This document shows positions 26,502-35,501 of a stretch of DNA of 64,000 nt, piece after piece. The stretch's first letter is position 1; the number at the start of each line of letters is the position of its first letter. Under the pieces are notes generated by a model, which saw only the letters and a program-made list of their open reading frames with translations, made no database searches and was not told the DNA's origin. The translations under genes were made by a program, and so were the position numbers. The stretch is from Candidatus Phaeomarinobacter ectocarpi. Lineage in GTDB: Bacteria > Pseudomonadota > Alphaproteobacteria > CGMCC-115125. The stretch spans positions 3,074,721 through 3,138,720 of the forward strand of contig NZ_HG966617.1 in the NCBI RefSeq assembly GCF_000689395.1, written 5' to 3'.

Positions 26502-27156
26502 GCTGCAGCGGGGCGTCGGTAATCGCCAGCGCAAAACAGGTGTCTCCGGCTTCTGCAATCGGGCGATGGGTAATTTCAGGCGAGGCGACAGACACTTCAC
26601 CCGGCCCAAAGCGGTCCCGGCCATCCGCAAATGCGCCCGTCAGCACCAAAGTCACCTCACTGCCCTTATGGGTATGCGTCGGCACGCCCTTGCCCTGCTC
26701 CAGCCGGTACAGCTTCACTTCGCCCGGCGCTGAGTCCGCACTGCCCTGGGGCGCCTCAAATCCAAGGTCCATGGCCTTGACGCCCGGTGTCACGAAGGAC
26801 CACTTGCCGCCACACGCCGCAATGCGGTCCTGAATGACCTGCGGCAGAGCGGAAAGCTCATCGTCAATTACTCGGCCCGCCTGCGCATCCGTTGGCTGCC
26901 GCTCGATCAAAGCCATCACCGCGTCAAACGCACCGTCGCGCATGGCCACAGGCTCTGCCTCATCCAGCAGCGCACCGCCGACCCGTGTCATCAGATCAAC
27001 AGTCTCCCGCGCGTCCGGGCACAAATCGAGATGGGCCGCCACCATAAGCGCTGTGGCTTCATCCAGAGAACCGGTTACGTAATCGAGCAGAATCTCTTCG
27101 CCAAACCGCCGGTCTGGAGCAGGAGCCTCTGTCTGTGTCGTCTCGATATTGGTCAT
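26446..27156 (-). CDS. chrR: ChrR-family cupin anti-sigma factor with altered zinc site
   Basis: 236 residues. The N-terminal anti-sigma domain (about 16-75) aligns with ChrR but keeps only two of the four zinc ligands: AHLDLCPDA has the His and first Cys, the last Cys is Ala, and the first His is Arg. The C-terminal cupin (about 130-225) keeps its metal set in PTHTHKGSE and ITHRP. It lies 3 bases after the sigma gene. ChrR normally holds RpoE inactive until singlet oxygen or organic peroxide appears. Confidence 0.88.
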   Translation of the reverse strand: MTNIETTQTEAPAPDRRFGEEILLDYVTGSLDEATALMVAAHLDLCPDARETVDLMTRVGGALLDEAEPVAMRDGAFDAVMALIERQPTDAQAGRVIDDELSALPQVIQDRIAACGGKWSFVTPGVKAMDLGFEAPQGSADSAPGEVKLYRLEQGKGVPTHTHKGSEVTLVLTGAFADGRDRFGPGEVSVASPEITHRPIAEAGDTCFALAITDAPLQLTGALGLVQRALSLGGSD

Positions 27157-27159
27157 CGT

Positions 27160-27768
27160 CTAAACAGTTCCCTCAAGTCCGCCTTTGAGTTTGCGGAAGG
27201 CAAGCCGCAGTCTCGATTTTACAGTTCCCAACGGAAGATCTTGATCTATGGCGATCTCGCTGTGCGACCACCCCTTGAAGAAGGCCAGCTTTATCAATTC
27301 AGCCTGCTCCTCTGGCAAGGTCTCAAGCGCCGCCCGCACTTTGATTTCTCGCTCGCCCGCCGCCACAGCCTCATCGGGCTGTTCGGCCTCTGAGGGCAAG
27401 AGCAGCGGATCATCCGGGTCATAATCAGGAAATCTGTCACGCCGCAGCACATCGATGCGCCGGTTGCGGGCAATCGTATAGAGCCACGTGGATACCGATG
27501 ATTGCTTGCGATCAAACTGCCCGGCCTTGCGCCAGAGCGTAATCATCACTTCCTGGGACAGCTCTTCTGCCAGTGGCTCGCCAGAGCCCAGTTTCATCAA
27601 ATAGCCTTTGAGGCGGGGCGCGAAATAGTCAAACAGGGTCGCAAAAGCCTGCTTGTCCTGCCGCGCCGCAACCGCCTCAATGCAGTCTGCCATGGCCTCA
27701 CGGTCATAGCCGCCGGTCTTCCCCGCGCCTGCCGATTTGGCACTTATCTGTGACGTCGCCACGTTCAC
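27160..27768 (-). CDS. rpoE: ECF sigma factor, RpoE/ChrR (ECF11) type
   Basis: About 202 residues from GTG 27768 (GATGAGGA upstream); ATG 27693 is an alternative start giving MADCIEAVAARQ. Region 2 is FATLFDYFAPRLKGYLMKLG..LSQEVMITLWRKAGQFD..STWLYTIARNRRIDVLRRD; region 4 is LETLPEEQAELIKLAFFKGWSHSEIAIDQDLPLGTVKSRLRLAFRKLK. With the adjacent ChrR-like gene it forms a sigma/anti-sigma pair, expected to control a photo-oxidative stress regulon. I found no clear ECF11 promoter upstream. Confidence 0.9.
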   Translation of the reverse strand: MNVATSQISAKSAGAGKTGGYDREAMADCIEAVAARQDKQAFATLFDYFAPRLKGYLMKLGSGEPLAEELSQEVMITLWRKAGQFDRKQSSVSTWLYTIARNRRIDVLRRDRFPDYDPDDPLLLPSEAEQPDEAVAAGEREIKVRAALETLPEEQAELIKLAFFKGWSHSEIAIDQDLPLGTVKSRLRLAFRKLKGGLEGTV

Positions 27769-28101
27769 CCGTCGTTTATCCTCATCAACCGCCTGCCCTG
27801 CATCGTGCCCGACACAGTCGGGGCCAGGACACCGGCACTTACTCAAACGTCACACAGAGCCACGAAAACGCCATGTTCCCTGCGCACAATTCATCATTCA
27901 ACGCCACTCTTGTAGCAGACGCAACGCCCCAATACTCGGCATACTCACTATCTTGGCCCGGCATACTTACCATCTTGCTACCGCAATCTCCCGATCCGTC
28001 ATCCGGGGTGTTGAGGGCAGGATTGTCGGGTGCTGGTGACATTGACCGCCGAACAGCGATAAGAAGGGGCAATTGATGGCAAATGCCCTTGGTTTACGAG
28101 C
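27769..28101. other. 333-base divergent gap with paired 19-base repeats
   Basis: The gap separates the sigma factor and IalB genes. It holds two direct 19-base repeats at 27937-27955 and 27959-27977. On the minus strand a 77-residue frame at 27839-28072 is open, but it lacks recognisable family features and is probably chance. The TAAGA at 28060-28064 with TGACAT 17 bases upstream is a poor match to an ECF11 promoter. Confidence 0.5.
27937..27977. repeat. Two direct 19-base repeats, 22-base period
   Basis: CGGCATACTCACTATCTTG and CGGCATACTTACCATCTTG match at 17 of 19 bases. Their 22-base spacing is about two helical turns, as for tandem binding sites on one DNA face. They lie upstream of both the IalB gene and the rpoE/chrR pair. 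Confidence 0.7.
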
Positions 28102-28686
28102 ATGTTTAAGAGGATGTTTCCGCGCATGACACGCCCAGCCTTTCCGATCCGTTCTGTCCGCGCCTCAGCACTGGGGGCTGCTCTGATAGGCGCCGCCTTG
28201 ATGCTGCTCCCCGCCACCGGAGCTCTTGCAGCAGAGCCCGTTCCCCTCGGCACCTTCACAGACTGGCGCGCCTACAAGGTCACCAATGGCCCCAACACCA
28301 TCTGCTATGCCCTCAGCCAGCCCAAGGACACAGCGCCCAAAAACGTCAAGCGCGGCCAGATTTACGTCATGGTCGCCAACTGGCCGGGCCGCAATGTGAA
28401 GGGCGAAGTCAGCGTTGTTGCCGGCTATCCCTACAAGAAGGGCAGCAATGTCACAGCTGATGTGGACGGCGCCAAGCACACCCTCTTTACGGAGAACGAC
28501 GCCCAGAACGAAGGCGGCGCATGGGTCCAGGACCGTGCCAGCGAGCGCAAGCTGATTTCAGCCATGAAACGCGGCAACTCCCTGCGGGTTCAGGGCACAT
28601 CAGGCCGTGGCACCCTCACAACTGACCGCTATTCCCTGTCCGGCGTGACTGCTGCCATCAAAGCCATCGACGACGGCTGCAAGTAA
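28102..28686 (+). CDS. IalB-family exported protein
   Basis: 194 residues. A signal peptide of about 43 residues ends ATGALAAEP. The core of the invasion-associated locus B family follows: [31 protein letters not shown], then [14 protein letters not shown]-like strands and a final Cys (DDGCK) that can pair with the ICYA Cys. It is periplasmic. Bartonella IalB contributes to invasion, but the family is general in alphaproteobacteria. ATG 28102 is used; 28114 and 28126 are alternatives. Confidence 0.86.
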   Translation: MFKRMFPRMTRPAFPIRSVRASALGAALIGAALMLLPATGALAAEPVPLGTFTDWRAYKVTNGPNTICYALSQPKDTAPKNVKRGQIYVMVANWPGRNVKGEVSVVAGYPYKKGSNVTADVDGAKHTLFTENDAQNEGGAWVQDRASERKLISAMKRGNSLRVQGTSGRGTLTTDRYSLSGVTAAIKAIDDGCK

Positions 28687-28706
28687 GGCACCCAGATAAG
28701 GCACCC

Positions 28707-29942
28707 ATGTCCACCCAGCCGCTTGATATTGCCCGCGCCAATCCCAACGCCCCCACCATCACCGGTGGCGTGGCAACCGCACCGGCGCGTCCATCCCTGA
28801 TCGGGCAATCCAAAAAGGCATTGGTCAAGACGCTGGAACGCATTGGTCTCACAAACCGAGAAAGCCGCATGCGCGCCAGCCAGATCTACAACTGGCTTTA
28901 TGTGCGTGGCGTCACGTCCTTCGACGACATGACGAACATCTCCAAGGCTGTGCGGGCACAACTTGCTGACGCGTTCGACATCAGCCGCATGGAAATCGTC
29001 AGTGAACAGATTTCCACCGACGGCACCCGCAAATGGCTGATCCGCCTCGCAGACGGCAATGAAGTCGAGACCGTGTTCATTCCTGAGCCCGGCCGCGGCA
29101 CGCTGTGCGTTTCCTCGCAGGTCGGCTGCACCCTCACCTGCACCTTCTGCCACACGGGCACCCAGCGTCTCGTACGCAACCTGACGGCTGGCGAGATCGT
29201 CGGTCAGGTGCTGATTGCCCGTGACAGCCTGGGTGAATGGCCGGAAGTGAATACATCGCTCACTAACCAGCCCCGCACGCTGACAAACGTCGTGATGATG
29301 GGCATGGGCGAACCGCTCTATAATTTCGACAATGTGCGCGATGCGCTGGAACTCGTGTCAGACGGCGACGGCCTGTCCATCTCCAAGCGCCGCATCACCC
29401 TGTCAACGTCCGGTGTCGTGCCGGAGATTGAACGCTGCGGTGCCGAGATGGGTGTCATGCTCGCCATCTCGCTACATGCCGCCCGCGATGAGGTGCGTGA
29501 CGTTCTCGTGCCCATCAACAAGAAGTACCCGATCAAGGAACTTCTGCGCGCCTGCCGTCACTATCCGGGTCTCTCCAATGCCCGCCGCATTACGTTTGAA
29601 TATGTGATGCTGAAGGATATCAACGACAGCAACCAAGACGCCCGAGACCTGGTCAAACTTCTCAGGGGCATCCCGGCGAAGATCAACCTGATCCCGTTCA
29701 ACCCGTGGCCGGGCTCCGACTATGAATGCTCTGACTGGGACCGGATCGAAGCCTTTGCGGACATCATCAACAATGCGGGCTACGCCAGCCCCGTCCGCAC
29801 ACCCCGCGGCCGAGACATCCTCGCCGCCTGCGGTCAGCTCAAGTCCGAAAGCGAAAAAGAACGCGCATCGGTCCGCCACGCCCGCGAGCGCGCTGAAGCA
29901 GCCCAGGCCGCTGACATGACCGCTGCTGACACTCCTGCATAA
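28707..29942 (+). CDS. rlmN: 23S rRNA (adenine-2503-C2)-methyltransferase RlmN
   Basis: 411 residues. It is a radical SAM enzyme with the cluster motif C141-x3-C145-x2-C148 in [14 protein letters not shown]. The SAM motif [10 protein letters not shown] is present, as are the second catalytic Cys in ILAACGQL and HxARDEVRD. It methylates A2503 of 23S rRNA and A37 of some tRNAs. An N-terminal extension of about 30 residues and a Glu/Ala-rich tail flank the core. It lies 20 bases after the IalB gene. Confidence 0.96.
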   Translation: MSTQPLDIARANPNAPTITGGVATAPARPSLIGQSKKALVKTLERIGLTNRESRMRASQIYNWLYVRGVTSFDDMTNISKAVRAQLADAFDISRMEIVSEQISTDGTRKWLIRLADGNEVETVFIPEPGRGTLCVSSQVGCTLTCTFCHTGTQRLVRNLTAGEIVGQVLIARDSLGEWPEVNTSLTNQPRTLTNVVMMGMGEPLYNFDNVRDALELVSDGDGLSISKRRITLSTSGVVPEIERCGAEMGVMLAISLHAARDEVRDVLVPINKKYPIKELLRACRHYPGLSNARRITFEYVMLKDINDSNQDARDLVKLLRGIPAKINLIPFNPWPGSDYECSDWDRIEAFADIINNAGYASPVRTPRGRDILAACGQLKSESEKERASVRHARERAEAAQAADMTAADTPA

Positions 29943-30031
29943 GCCCTTGGCGTCCGACGCCTCCCCTCCTAAAGTCCACATATGAACTAAGGCCTTGCAA
30001 AGAGGCCGAGCGACCGGGGGGATCGTTGTCC

Positions 30032-31762
30032 ATGGCTGACCCAATCAAGCACATCACCATTGTGGGCGGCGGCACGGCAGGCTGGTTTACCGCCAACATG
30101 CTGTCGGTGTTTTTCGGCATGCAGAAGAACCATCCGGCCAATCGGATGCGCATCACCCTTATTGAAAGCCCGAACATCCCCACCGTTGGCGTCGGAGAAG
30201 CCACCGTCCCCTCCATGTCCCTGTCGCTCCAGCAAACAGGCATCTCCGAGACGGACTTCTTCAAGACCTGCAATGCATCATTCAAGCTCGGTGTGGATTT
30301 CGCCGGCTGGAACGTGGACGCCAAGGGCAAACCCTTCAGCTACATCAACCCGTTCAACACCGGCCACCGCGTCGGCGGTATTGACCCCGGCTACTATTAC
30401 GGGCGCTTTGGCGGCAGCGGCGCGAGCTTTGTGCAGACGATCTCCCCGGCACAGGATTTGGGCATGATGCGCAAGGGCCCCCGCCCGCTGGGCTCCAAGC
30501 CGTTCACCGAGCCCGTCAACTACGCCTACCATCTGGATGCGGGCCTGTTCGCCAAGATGATGCAGGGCATCAGCGTTGGCCGAGGCGTCGAACATGTGCT
30601 CGACGACATGGTGGATGTGGAGCGCGCCGAAGACGGCAGCATCGCCGCCATCAACCTGAAAGAAGCAGGCCGCCACGAGGTAGAGCTGGTGATCGACTGC
30701 ACCGGCTTCAAAGGCCTGTTGATCAACGGCGCGCTGGATGAACCCTTCATCTCCTACGACAAATATCTCGCCAATGACCGCGCCATGGCCGTGCAGATCC
30801 CCCACCCGGAGCAAACCGCAAACGGACCAAAATTCATTGAGCCCGTCACCCGCTCGACAGCACTTGGCGCCGGCTGGAGCTGGCGCGTGCCGCTCTACAA
30901 CCGCATTGGTACGGGCTATGTCTACTCATCCGCCCACCGCAGCGATGACGAAGCGCGAGACGAGTTCCTCAAGCATCTGGGCGACGCGGGCAAGGACGCA
31001 GAACCCCGTGTCATCCCCATGCGTGTGGGCCGTACCCGCAACAGCTGGGTAAAAAACTGCATCGCCATCGGCCTGTCCGGCGGCTTCATCGAGCCACTTG
31101 AGTCCACCGCCATCTACATGATCGAGATGGCCGTGCGCTGGCTCATCGCCTACTTCCCGGATAATTCGTACCCGGACAGTCTGCGCAATCGGTACAATGA
31201 TGTGGCGTCAGGCCTGTATGACGAAGTGCGTGACTTCATCTGCCTGCATTATGCCCTGGGCAACCGCACGGACAGTCAGTACTGGATCGATGCCCGCGAA
31301 GAGCTGGAGGTACCGGACTCGCTGGCAGAGAACATGGAGGTCTGGAAACACGCCATGCCGGTGATGACCGACCTCAAGTCACAGCATCTGTTTTCACCGG
31401 AAGTCTATACCGCCGTCCTGCAGGGCAAGCGCATCTACCAGATGCGCGATGACTGGAACGCCGGGCTGAGCCTCAACCTCAACCGCGACATGTGGCGCAA
31501 GCATGTAAGCGGCCAGCGCCACAAGATCAGCCAGTTCGTCAAAGCCATGCCGGACCATGTGGCCCTGCTGCGCCAGATACGAGGCGAGACCGCCCAACAG
31601 GACGCACCAAGCCCGCTGATGGGCAACATGCAGGGGCTACCCGGCCAGCAGGCGCCCCTTCCGCAAGGCTCCGTGCCGCTGCCGGGCCTTGGCACCCGCC
31701 GCACTCCGGTCATCAAGACGCCCATCGCCCCCGCTGACGCAGGCGACGGCAACCTGCTCTGA
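30032..31762 (+). CDS. Tryptophan-halogenase-family flavoprotein
   Basis: 576 residues. The FAD motif is GGGTAGW (residues 12-18). A Lys at about 85 in SFKLGVDFAGW corresponds to the catalytic Lys of PrnA, and the Glu at about 354 in GGFIEPLEST to its catalytic Glu. The halogenase signature WxWxIP appears as WSWRVP near residue 281. The last 50 residues are Pro/Gln/Gly-rich. ATG 30032 follows a GGGGGGA site; TTG 30026 is possible. It stands alone, with no flavin reductase or biosynthetic genes beside it. Confidence 0.9.
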   Translation: MADPIKHITIVGGGTAGWFTANMLSVFFGMQKNHPANRMRITLIESPNIPTVGVGEATVPSMSLSLQQTGISETDFFKTCNASFKLGVDFAGWNVDAKGKPFSYINPFNTGHRVGGIDPGYYYGRFGGSGASFVQTISPAQDLGMMRKGPRPLGSKPFTEPVNYAYHLDAGLFAKMMQGISVGRGVEHVLDDMVDVERAEDGSIAAINLKEAGRHEVELVIDCTGFKGLLINGALDEPFISYDKYLANDRAMAVQIPHPEQTANGPKFIEPVTRSTALGAGWSWRVPLYNRIGTGYVYSSAHRSDDEARDEFLKHLGDAGKDAEPRVIPMRVGRTRNSWVKNCIAIGLSGGFIEPLESTAIYMIEMAVRWLIAYFPDNSYPDSLRNRYNDVASGLYDEVRDFICLHYALGNRTDSQYWIDAREELEVPDSLAENMEVWKHAMPVMTDLKSQHLFSPEVYTAVLQGKRIYQMRDDWNAGLSLNLNRDMWRKHVSGQRHKISQFVKAMPDHVALLRQIRGETAQQDAPSPLMGNMQGLPGQQAPLPQGSVPLPGLGTRRTPVIKTPIAPADAGDGNLL

Positions 31763-31900
31763 GCCCAGAGGCGCGCGCATCTGCCCACCTTGCGCTTGCA
31801 GCCGCAATCCGTATGATCCCGCGCTTCATGTTGCGCCGCACAATTCATCCGGATTGAGCCGCGCAGCCCCCCGAACCGCCAGTCGCAGGACCATGACCCC

Positions 31901-33244
31901 ATGCCGGGCCTTCGCCCCATGACCGCACACCCGCTGCGCCAGCAGCTCAATGACGAGGTGCATTCGCGCCCGTCAGCGGATGTGCATGCGCCCATGATGG
32001 TGACGCAGATTGCGGTCATCACCGGGGAAACCGGTGTGGAGGCTGAACGCGCTTTGCTGCGTGAGTTGGCGCAGGAAATGGGGGTCGAGGCCCCTGAGAC
32101 CTTCGGCAACCACCTGGCCATCGACCTGGGGGCTGATGAAACCGCGGTGCATCTTGTGTGGGAGCGCCATACCGAGTTTTCGACTTATGCCTTCTCCAGA
32201 CGATGCCTGCACGCATCGGACGAGGAGATCGCCGACCTGAGCCTGCCCTTCTCAACACCGCCCCTGTCCGGCATTCCTGAAGGCTGGCGCGCGCGCATTC
32301 CCGGCGAAGTGCTCGTCGGCATCAATCTGCTGGCCCTGCCCGGCAACCCGTCCGACATAGAAGCGCGCTTGCCCGAAGCCTTTGGCTACAGCAAATGCGT
32401 TGGCGCCGGCATGTCCGGTGGTCGCGCCGCGGCCTGGACCGACTTTCAGCTGCACCAGGACGGCATGAGCCGCATTCTTGTGGCCAACCAGACATTGCGC
32501 CCCGGGCGCCTTGGCCGCCTTATCCAGCGCCTTTTGGACGTTGAGACCTACCGCATGATGGCCCTGCTGGCCTTTCCCCTCGCCCGCGATCTGACACCGG
32601 ACTTGGGCTCCATTGAAACCGAGCTGTCGACGCTGGCGGCAGAAACTGCCCGCATTCAAAACCTTGAGGACGAGCAACGCCTGCTGGCGCAGCTGTCCAC
32701 CCTCGCCGCCCGTGCTGAGGACCTGGCCGCCCGCAGCCACTACCGTTTCTCCGCCGCCCGCGCCTACCACCAGCTTGTGGAGCGCCGCATCAGCGAGCTG
32801 GACGAGGTAAAGCGCGAAGGCCTGCAGCAGATCGGCACCTTCATGGAACGCCGTCTTGGCCCGGCCATGCGGACCTGCACTGCCGTGGCAGACCGGCTGG
32901 AAGCTGTATCCGTCCGCATTTCCCGCGCGTCCAGCCTGCTCAACACCCGGGTGGAAGTAGCCCTGCAGGAACAAAACCAGAGCCTGTTGCGCTCCATGGA
33001 AGGCCGCGCCCGCCTGCAACTGCGTTTGCAGGAAACAGTCGAAGGCCTGTCCGCGGTCGCCATCACATATTATTTGGTCGGCCTCATTGCCTATGTGCTC
33101 AAGGCACTGGAGAAGGCAGGCCAGCCGATCAATCCGACGCTGGCAACGGGCGTACTCGCCCCCTTCGTGCTCATGGGCGCGTATATTGCCGTGCGCCAGA
33201 TCCGCAAGCGCGTCACGCGCAGCGGCGTTGGAGGCGATCTATAA
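31901..33244 (+). CDS. DUF3422 family membrane-associated protein
   Basis: 447 residues. The N-terminus LRQQLNDEVHSRP is the family hallmark. A helical middle (residues 230-390, including IQNLEDEQRLLAQLSTLAARAEDLAARSHYRFSAA) precedes two C-terminal membrane helices (ITYYLVGLIAYVLKAL, and LATGVLAPFVLMGAYIAV) and a basic tail. ATG 31919 is an alternative start. Function is unknown. Confidence 0.9.
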   Translation: MPGLRPMTAHPLRQQLNDEVHSRPSADVHAPMMVTQIAVITGETGVEAERALLRELAQEMGVEAPETFGNHLAIDLGADETAVHLVWERHTEFSTYAFSRRCLHASDEEIADLSLPFSTPPLSGIPEGWRARIPGEVLVGINLLALPGNPSDIEARLPEAFGYSKCVGAGMSGGRAAAWTDFQLHQDGMSRILVANQTLRPGRLGRLIQRLLDVETYRMMALLAFPLARDLTPDLGSIETELSTLAAETARIQNLEDEQRLLAQLSTLAARAEDLAARSHYRFSAARAYHQLVERRISELDEVKREGLQQIGTFMERRLGPAMRTCTAVADRLEAVSVRISRASSLLNTRVEVALQEQNQSLLRSMEGRARLQLRLQETVEGLSAVAITYYLVGLIAYVLKALEKAGQPINPTLATGVLAPFVLMGAYIAVRQIRKRVTRSGVGGDL

Positions 33245-33259
33245 AGGATCGCCCCCAAC
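33227..33259 (+). terminator. Hairpin across the DUF3422 stop codon
   Basis: GTTGG-A-GGCGATC pairs with GATCGCC-C-CCAAC around a 7-base loop that contains the stop codon. It has no long T run, so it is an atypical terminator for the converging DUF3422 and VOC genes. Confidence 0.5.
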
Positions 33260-33275
33260 CGCCTGTGTGGTTGGC

Positions 33276-33710
33276 TTACTTCGGAGCCGCTGCTTCCGAG
33301 TACTGGGCGGCGAACTCGGCAGATGGCGGAATGATCTTGATCACATCCACAAGATTGCCGTCCGGGTCCTGCATGATGAAGTGGCGCTGGCCAAAATCCT
33401 CGTCCCGCAATGTCAGCAGGATCGGTGCCCCCTGCACCTTCAGGGTGTCGTAGAGCGCATCCACATCATCCGTCTCAAAATTCATCAGCCGGGGAGCCGC
33501 GACACCGCGATGGCCCTCGGGCATGGTTTCATGGCCCTCAACAATGATCGCCAGATTGCCCGGTCCTGCGCCTGTGCCGTCACCGGCCGTCAGATGCACA
33601 TACCAATCTGATTCAAACGCCGTGTGGAGCCCAAAGGCGTCCCGGTAAAAGGCCGTCAGTCGGGCCACATCCTTGGTGGCGATCACAGGGTAGATGCTTG
33701 CAATGGTCAT
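33276..33710 (-). CDS. VOC family protein controlled by a divergent TetR
   Basis: 144 residues, one VOC domain: [22 protein letters not shown] at the start and [24 protein letters not shown] at the end, with metal-site candidates His and Asp. The start at 33710 has GGAGA upstream. It is divergent from a TetR gene, and two palindromes lie in the shared promoter, so it is the probable repressed target. The substrate is unknown. Confidence 0.9.
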   Translation of the reverse strand: MTIASIYPVIATKDVARLTAFYRDAFGLHTAFESDWYVHLTAGDGTGAGPGNLAIIVEGHETMPEGHRGVAAPRLMNFETDDVDALYDTLKVQGAPILLTLRDEDFGQRHFIMQDPDGNLVDVIKIIPPSAEFAAQYSEAAAPK

Positions 33711-33776
33711 GTTGGGTCTCCTGCTTGGACCCGCCCCAAGGTCGAATCTGGGGTGAGGGTCGGGGTCAATTTCAAG

Positions 33777-33827
33777 AAACAGACAGACTGTTTGTTTTAT
33801 TGATATACAAACAGGCAGACTGTTTGT
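33777..33827. promoter_or_regulatory. Double TetR operator
   Basis: ACAAACAG-GCAGA-CTGTTTGT at 33807-33827 is a perfect 8-base inverted repeat. A second, shorter copy AAACAG-ACAGA-CTGTTT is at 33777-33793. The centres are 32 bases apart, about three helical turns. They sit between the VOC gene and the TetR gene. Confidence 0.8.
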
Positions 33828-33855
33828 AAAGTGGCGCAGTTGAATTTTCTCAAAG

Positions 33856-34455
33856 ATGCACCTCCCCATGGCCAGCAACGAACAACGCACCGCAAAAACC
33901 CGCGCCGCCCTCCTCAAGGCGGCCCGCGCTGAATTTGCCGCCAACGGCTACGCAGACGCCGCAACCAACGCTATCGTTGCCCGCGCAGGCGCAACACGCG
34001 GTGCCATGTATCACCACTTCAAGGACAAGCTGGCGCTGTTTGATGCTGTGGTGGAAGCGGAGGACGCCCGTCTTGCCGCCCTGATTGATTCAGAAACCGT
34101 GGACATGCCGGACGCCTACAAGAGCCTGATGCACGGCATCGGCATCTATCTGGACAACGCCACAAGCCCCGCCACCCGCCGCATCCTCATGCTCGACGGC
34201 CCGTCTGCATTGGGCTGGAAGCGCTGGCGCGAGATCCAGTCGCACAATTCCCTGCGCACCCTGCACGAAGGTCTCGACGCCGCCCAGGCCCAAGGCACCC
34301 TCAACAAGAAACTGTCCGTACCGGTTGCAGCATCGCTCTTTGCAGCCGCCCTCGACGAAGCCGTGCACGTCATCGCCGAAGCAAAGACCCGCAAGACCGC
34401 ACGAACCGACGCCATCAATGCGGCAGATGCAATGCTGCAAGGGATGCGGGCCTAA
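33856..34455 (+). CDS. TetR/AcrR family regulator
   Basis: 199 residues. The N-terminal HTH is [52 protein letters not shown]. The ligand domain follows ([33 protein letters not shown]), resembling the TetR_C_33-like group. ATG 33868 is an alternative start. It probably represses itself and the divergent VOC gene through the double operator. It overlaps the convergent LysR gene end by 4 bases. Confidence 0.92.
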   Translation: MHLPMASNEQRTAKTRAALLKAARAEFAANGYADAATNAIVARAGATRGAMYHHFKDKLALFDAVVEAEDARLAALIDSETVDMPDAYKSLMHGIGIYLDNATSPATRRILMLDGPSALGWKRWREIQSHNSLRTLHEGLDAAQAQGTLNKKLSVPVAASLFAAALDEAVHVIAEAKTRKTARTDAINAADAMLQGMRA

Positions 34456-35387
34456 ACAGCATCCCCGCAGATACGCGGCATCTGTGCACGCAACGCCTCA
34501 GACATGTGATCCATGAAGGCGCGCACCCGTGCCGTCTTGCGCAGGTCCGAGTGGGTGAGTAGCCAGATGTCGTAAGCCTGCTCGCTCCTGTCGGGGAACA
34601 CCCGCGTCAGGGCGGGGTCATCAAGGGCTGACATGAAGGGAAGCCGCGCAATGCCCCCACCGGCACGCACCAGCCCGGCGATGTGCAGGGGGTCGCTGGC
34701 GGTCAGTGTGGCGCGGGATTCCGGCAGCTCCGCGCGCAGCCACGGCACATCCACCGCATTGTCGCGCCGGCCATTGTAGCCGAGCATCGGCGGCATGGTC
34801 GCCAGATAGGCGTCAACGCCCCCGGCCGCCTCCACCGCCTTGGTACCGGCAAAAAAGCCATAGCCAATCGGCCCGAACTTCTGCCCCACAAGTGTTTCCG
34901 GCGGACTGTTCGTGACGCGGACCACCACATCAGCCTCTCGCCGGTCCAGGTTGGCGGATATTGAGGTTCCAAGAACTTCAATAGTCACCTCGGGATAGGC
35001 CTCACTGAACCCAACAATCGCATCCTGAAGGAGGCTCAGACCGACCAGCGGATTGATTGACACCCGCAAGGTGCCCGTAAGCGCCAGGTCGCGGCCGGCG
35101 ATACGTCGCAATGCCACCGCCGCCGCATCATCCATCCGCGCCGCCGACACGGCCAGGTCTTCACCCGCTGCCGTCAGTTCAACGGCACCTGATGCGGGCC
35201 GGTCAAACAGGCGGACGCCCAGCTGCTGTTCCAGACGGCCCAGCCGTCGCGACAGGGTGGCGTGCCCGAGCCCAAGGGTAATGGCCGCCTTACGCAAACT
35301 GCCCGACCGCCCGACGGCCAGAACCAGTTTAAGGTCATCCCATGATGGATCGACGCGCGCATGCGTTCCGGTTTGTTTTTGGACCAT
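34452..35387 (-). CDS. LysR family transcriptional regulator
   Basis: 311 residues from ATG 35387. The HTH is WDDLKLVLAVGRSGSLRKAAITLGLGHATLSRRLGRLEQQLGVRLFDR; the effector domain is of type 2 (LTGTLRVSINPLVGLSLLQDAIVGFSEAYPEVTIEVL). The frame is open to 35429. It is divergent from the MAPEG gene and is probably its regulator, given the interrupted palindrome between them. Confidence 0.92.
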   Translation of the reverse strand: MVQKQTGTHARVDPSWDDLKLVLAVGRSGSLRKAAITLGLGHATLSRRLGRLEQQLGVRLFDRPASGAVELTAAGEDLAVSAARMDDAAAVALRRIAGRDLALTGTLRVSINPLVGLSLLQDAIVGFSEAYPEVTIEVLGTSISANLDRREADVVVRVTNSPPETLVGQKFGPIGYGFFAGTKAVEAAGGVDAYLATMPPMLGYNGRRDNAVDVPWLRAELPESRATLTASDPLHIAGLVRAGGGIARLPFMSALDDPALTRVFPDRSEQAYDIWLLTHSDLRKTARVRAFMDHMSEALRAQMPRICGDAV

Positions 35388-35398
35388 AATGGTGCTCT

Positions 35399-35421
35399 TT
35401 TTCTGTCTTATGGACTGAAAA
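35399..35421. promoter_or_regulatory. Candidate LysR binding site
   Basis: An interrupted palindrome centred at 35410: TTTTC and GAAAA outside, GTC and GAC inside, TTATG in the middle. All arms match except one T-T position on each side. It lies 12 bases upstream of the LysR start, as expected for an autoregulatory site. Confidence 0.6.
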
Positions 35422-35501
35422 CGAAACACCTACATCGGTGGTCCGGGGCGGTCCATCAAGTGACGCACCCCAAAAAGGCTCATTTCAAGGAGGTCCGGCC
35501 C

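Noticed and set aside
28038-28064. ECF11-type promoter before the IalB gene
   Set aside because: TAAGA is present, but the -35 element TGACAT does not match TGATCC and the spacing is 17, so support is too weak.
27839-28072. Small minus-strand frame in the rpoE gap
   Set aside because: No family motif, no clear ribosome site, and it overlaps the direct repeats; probably chance.
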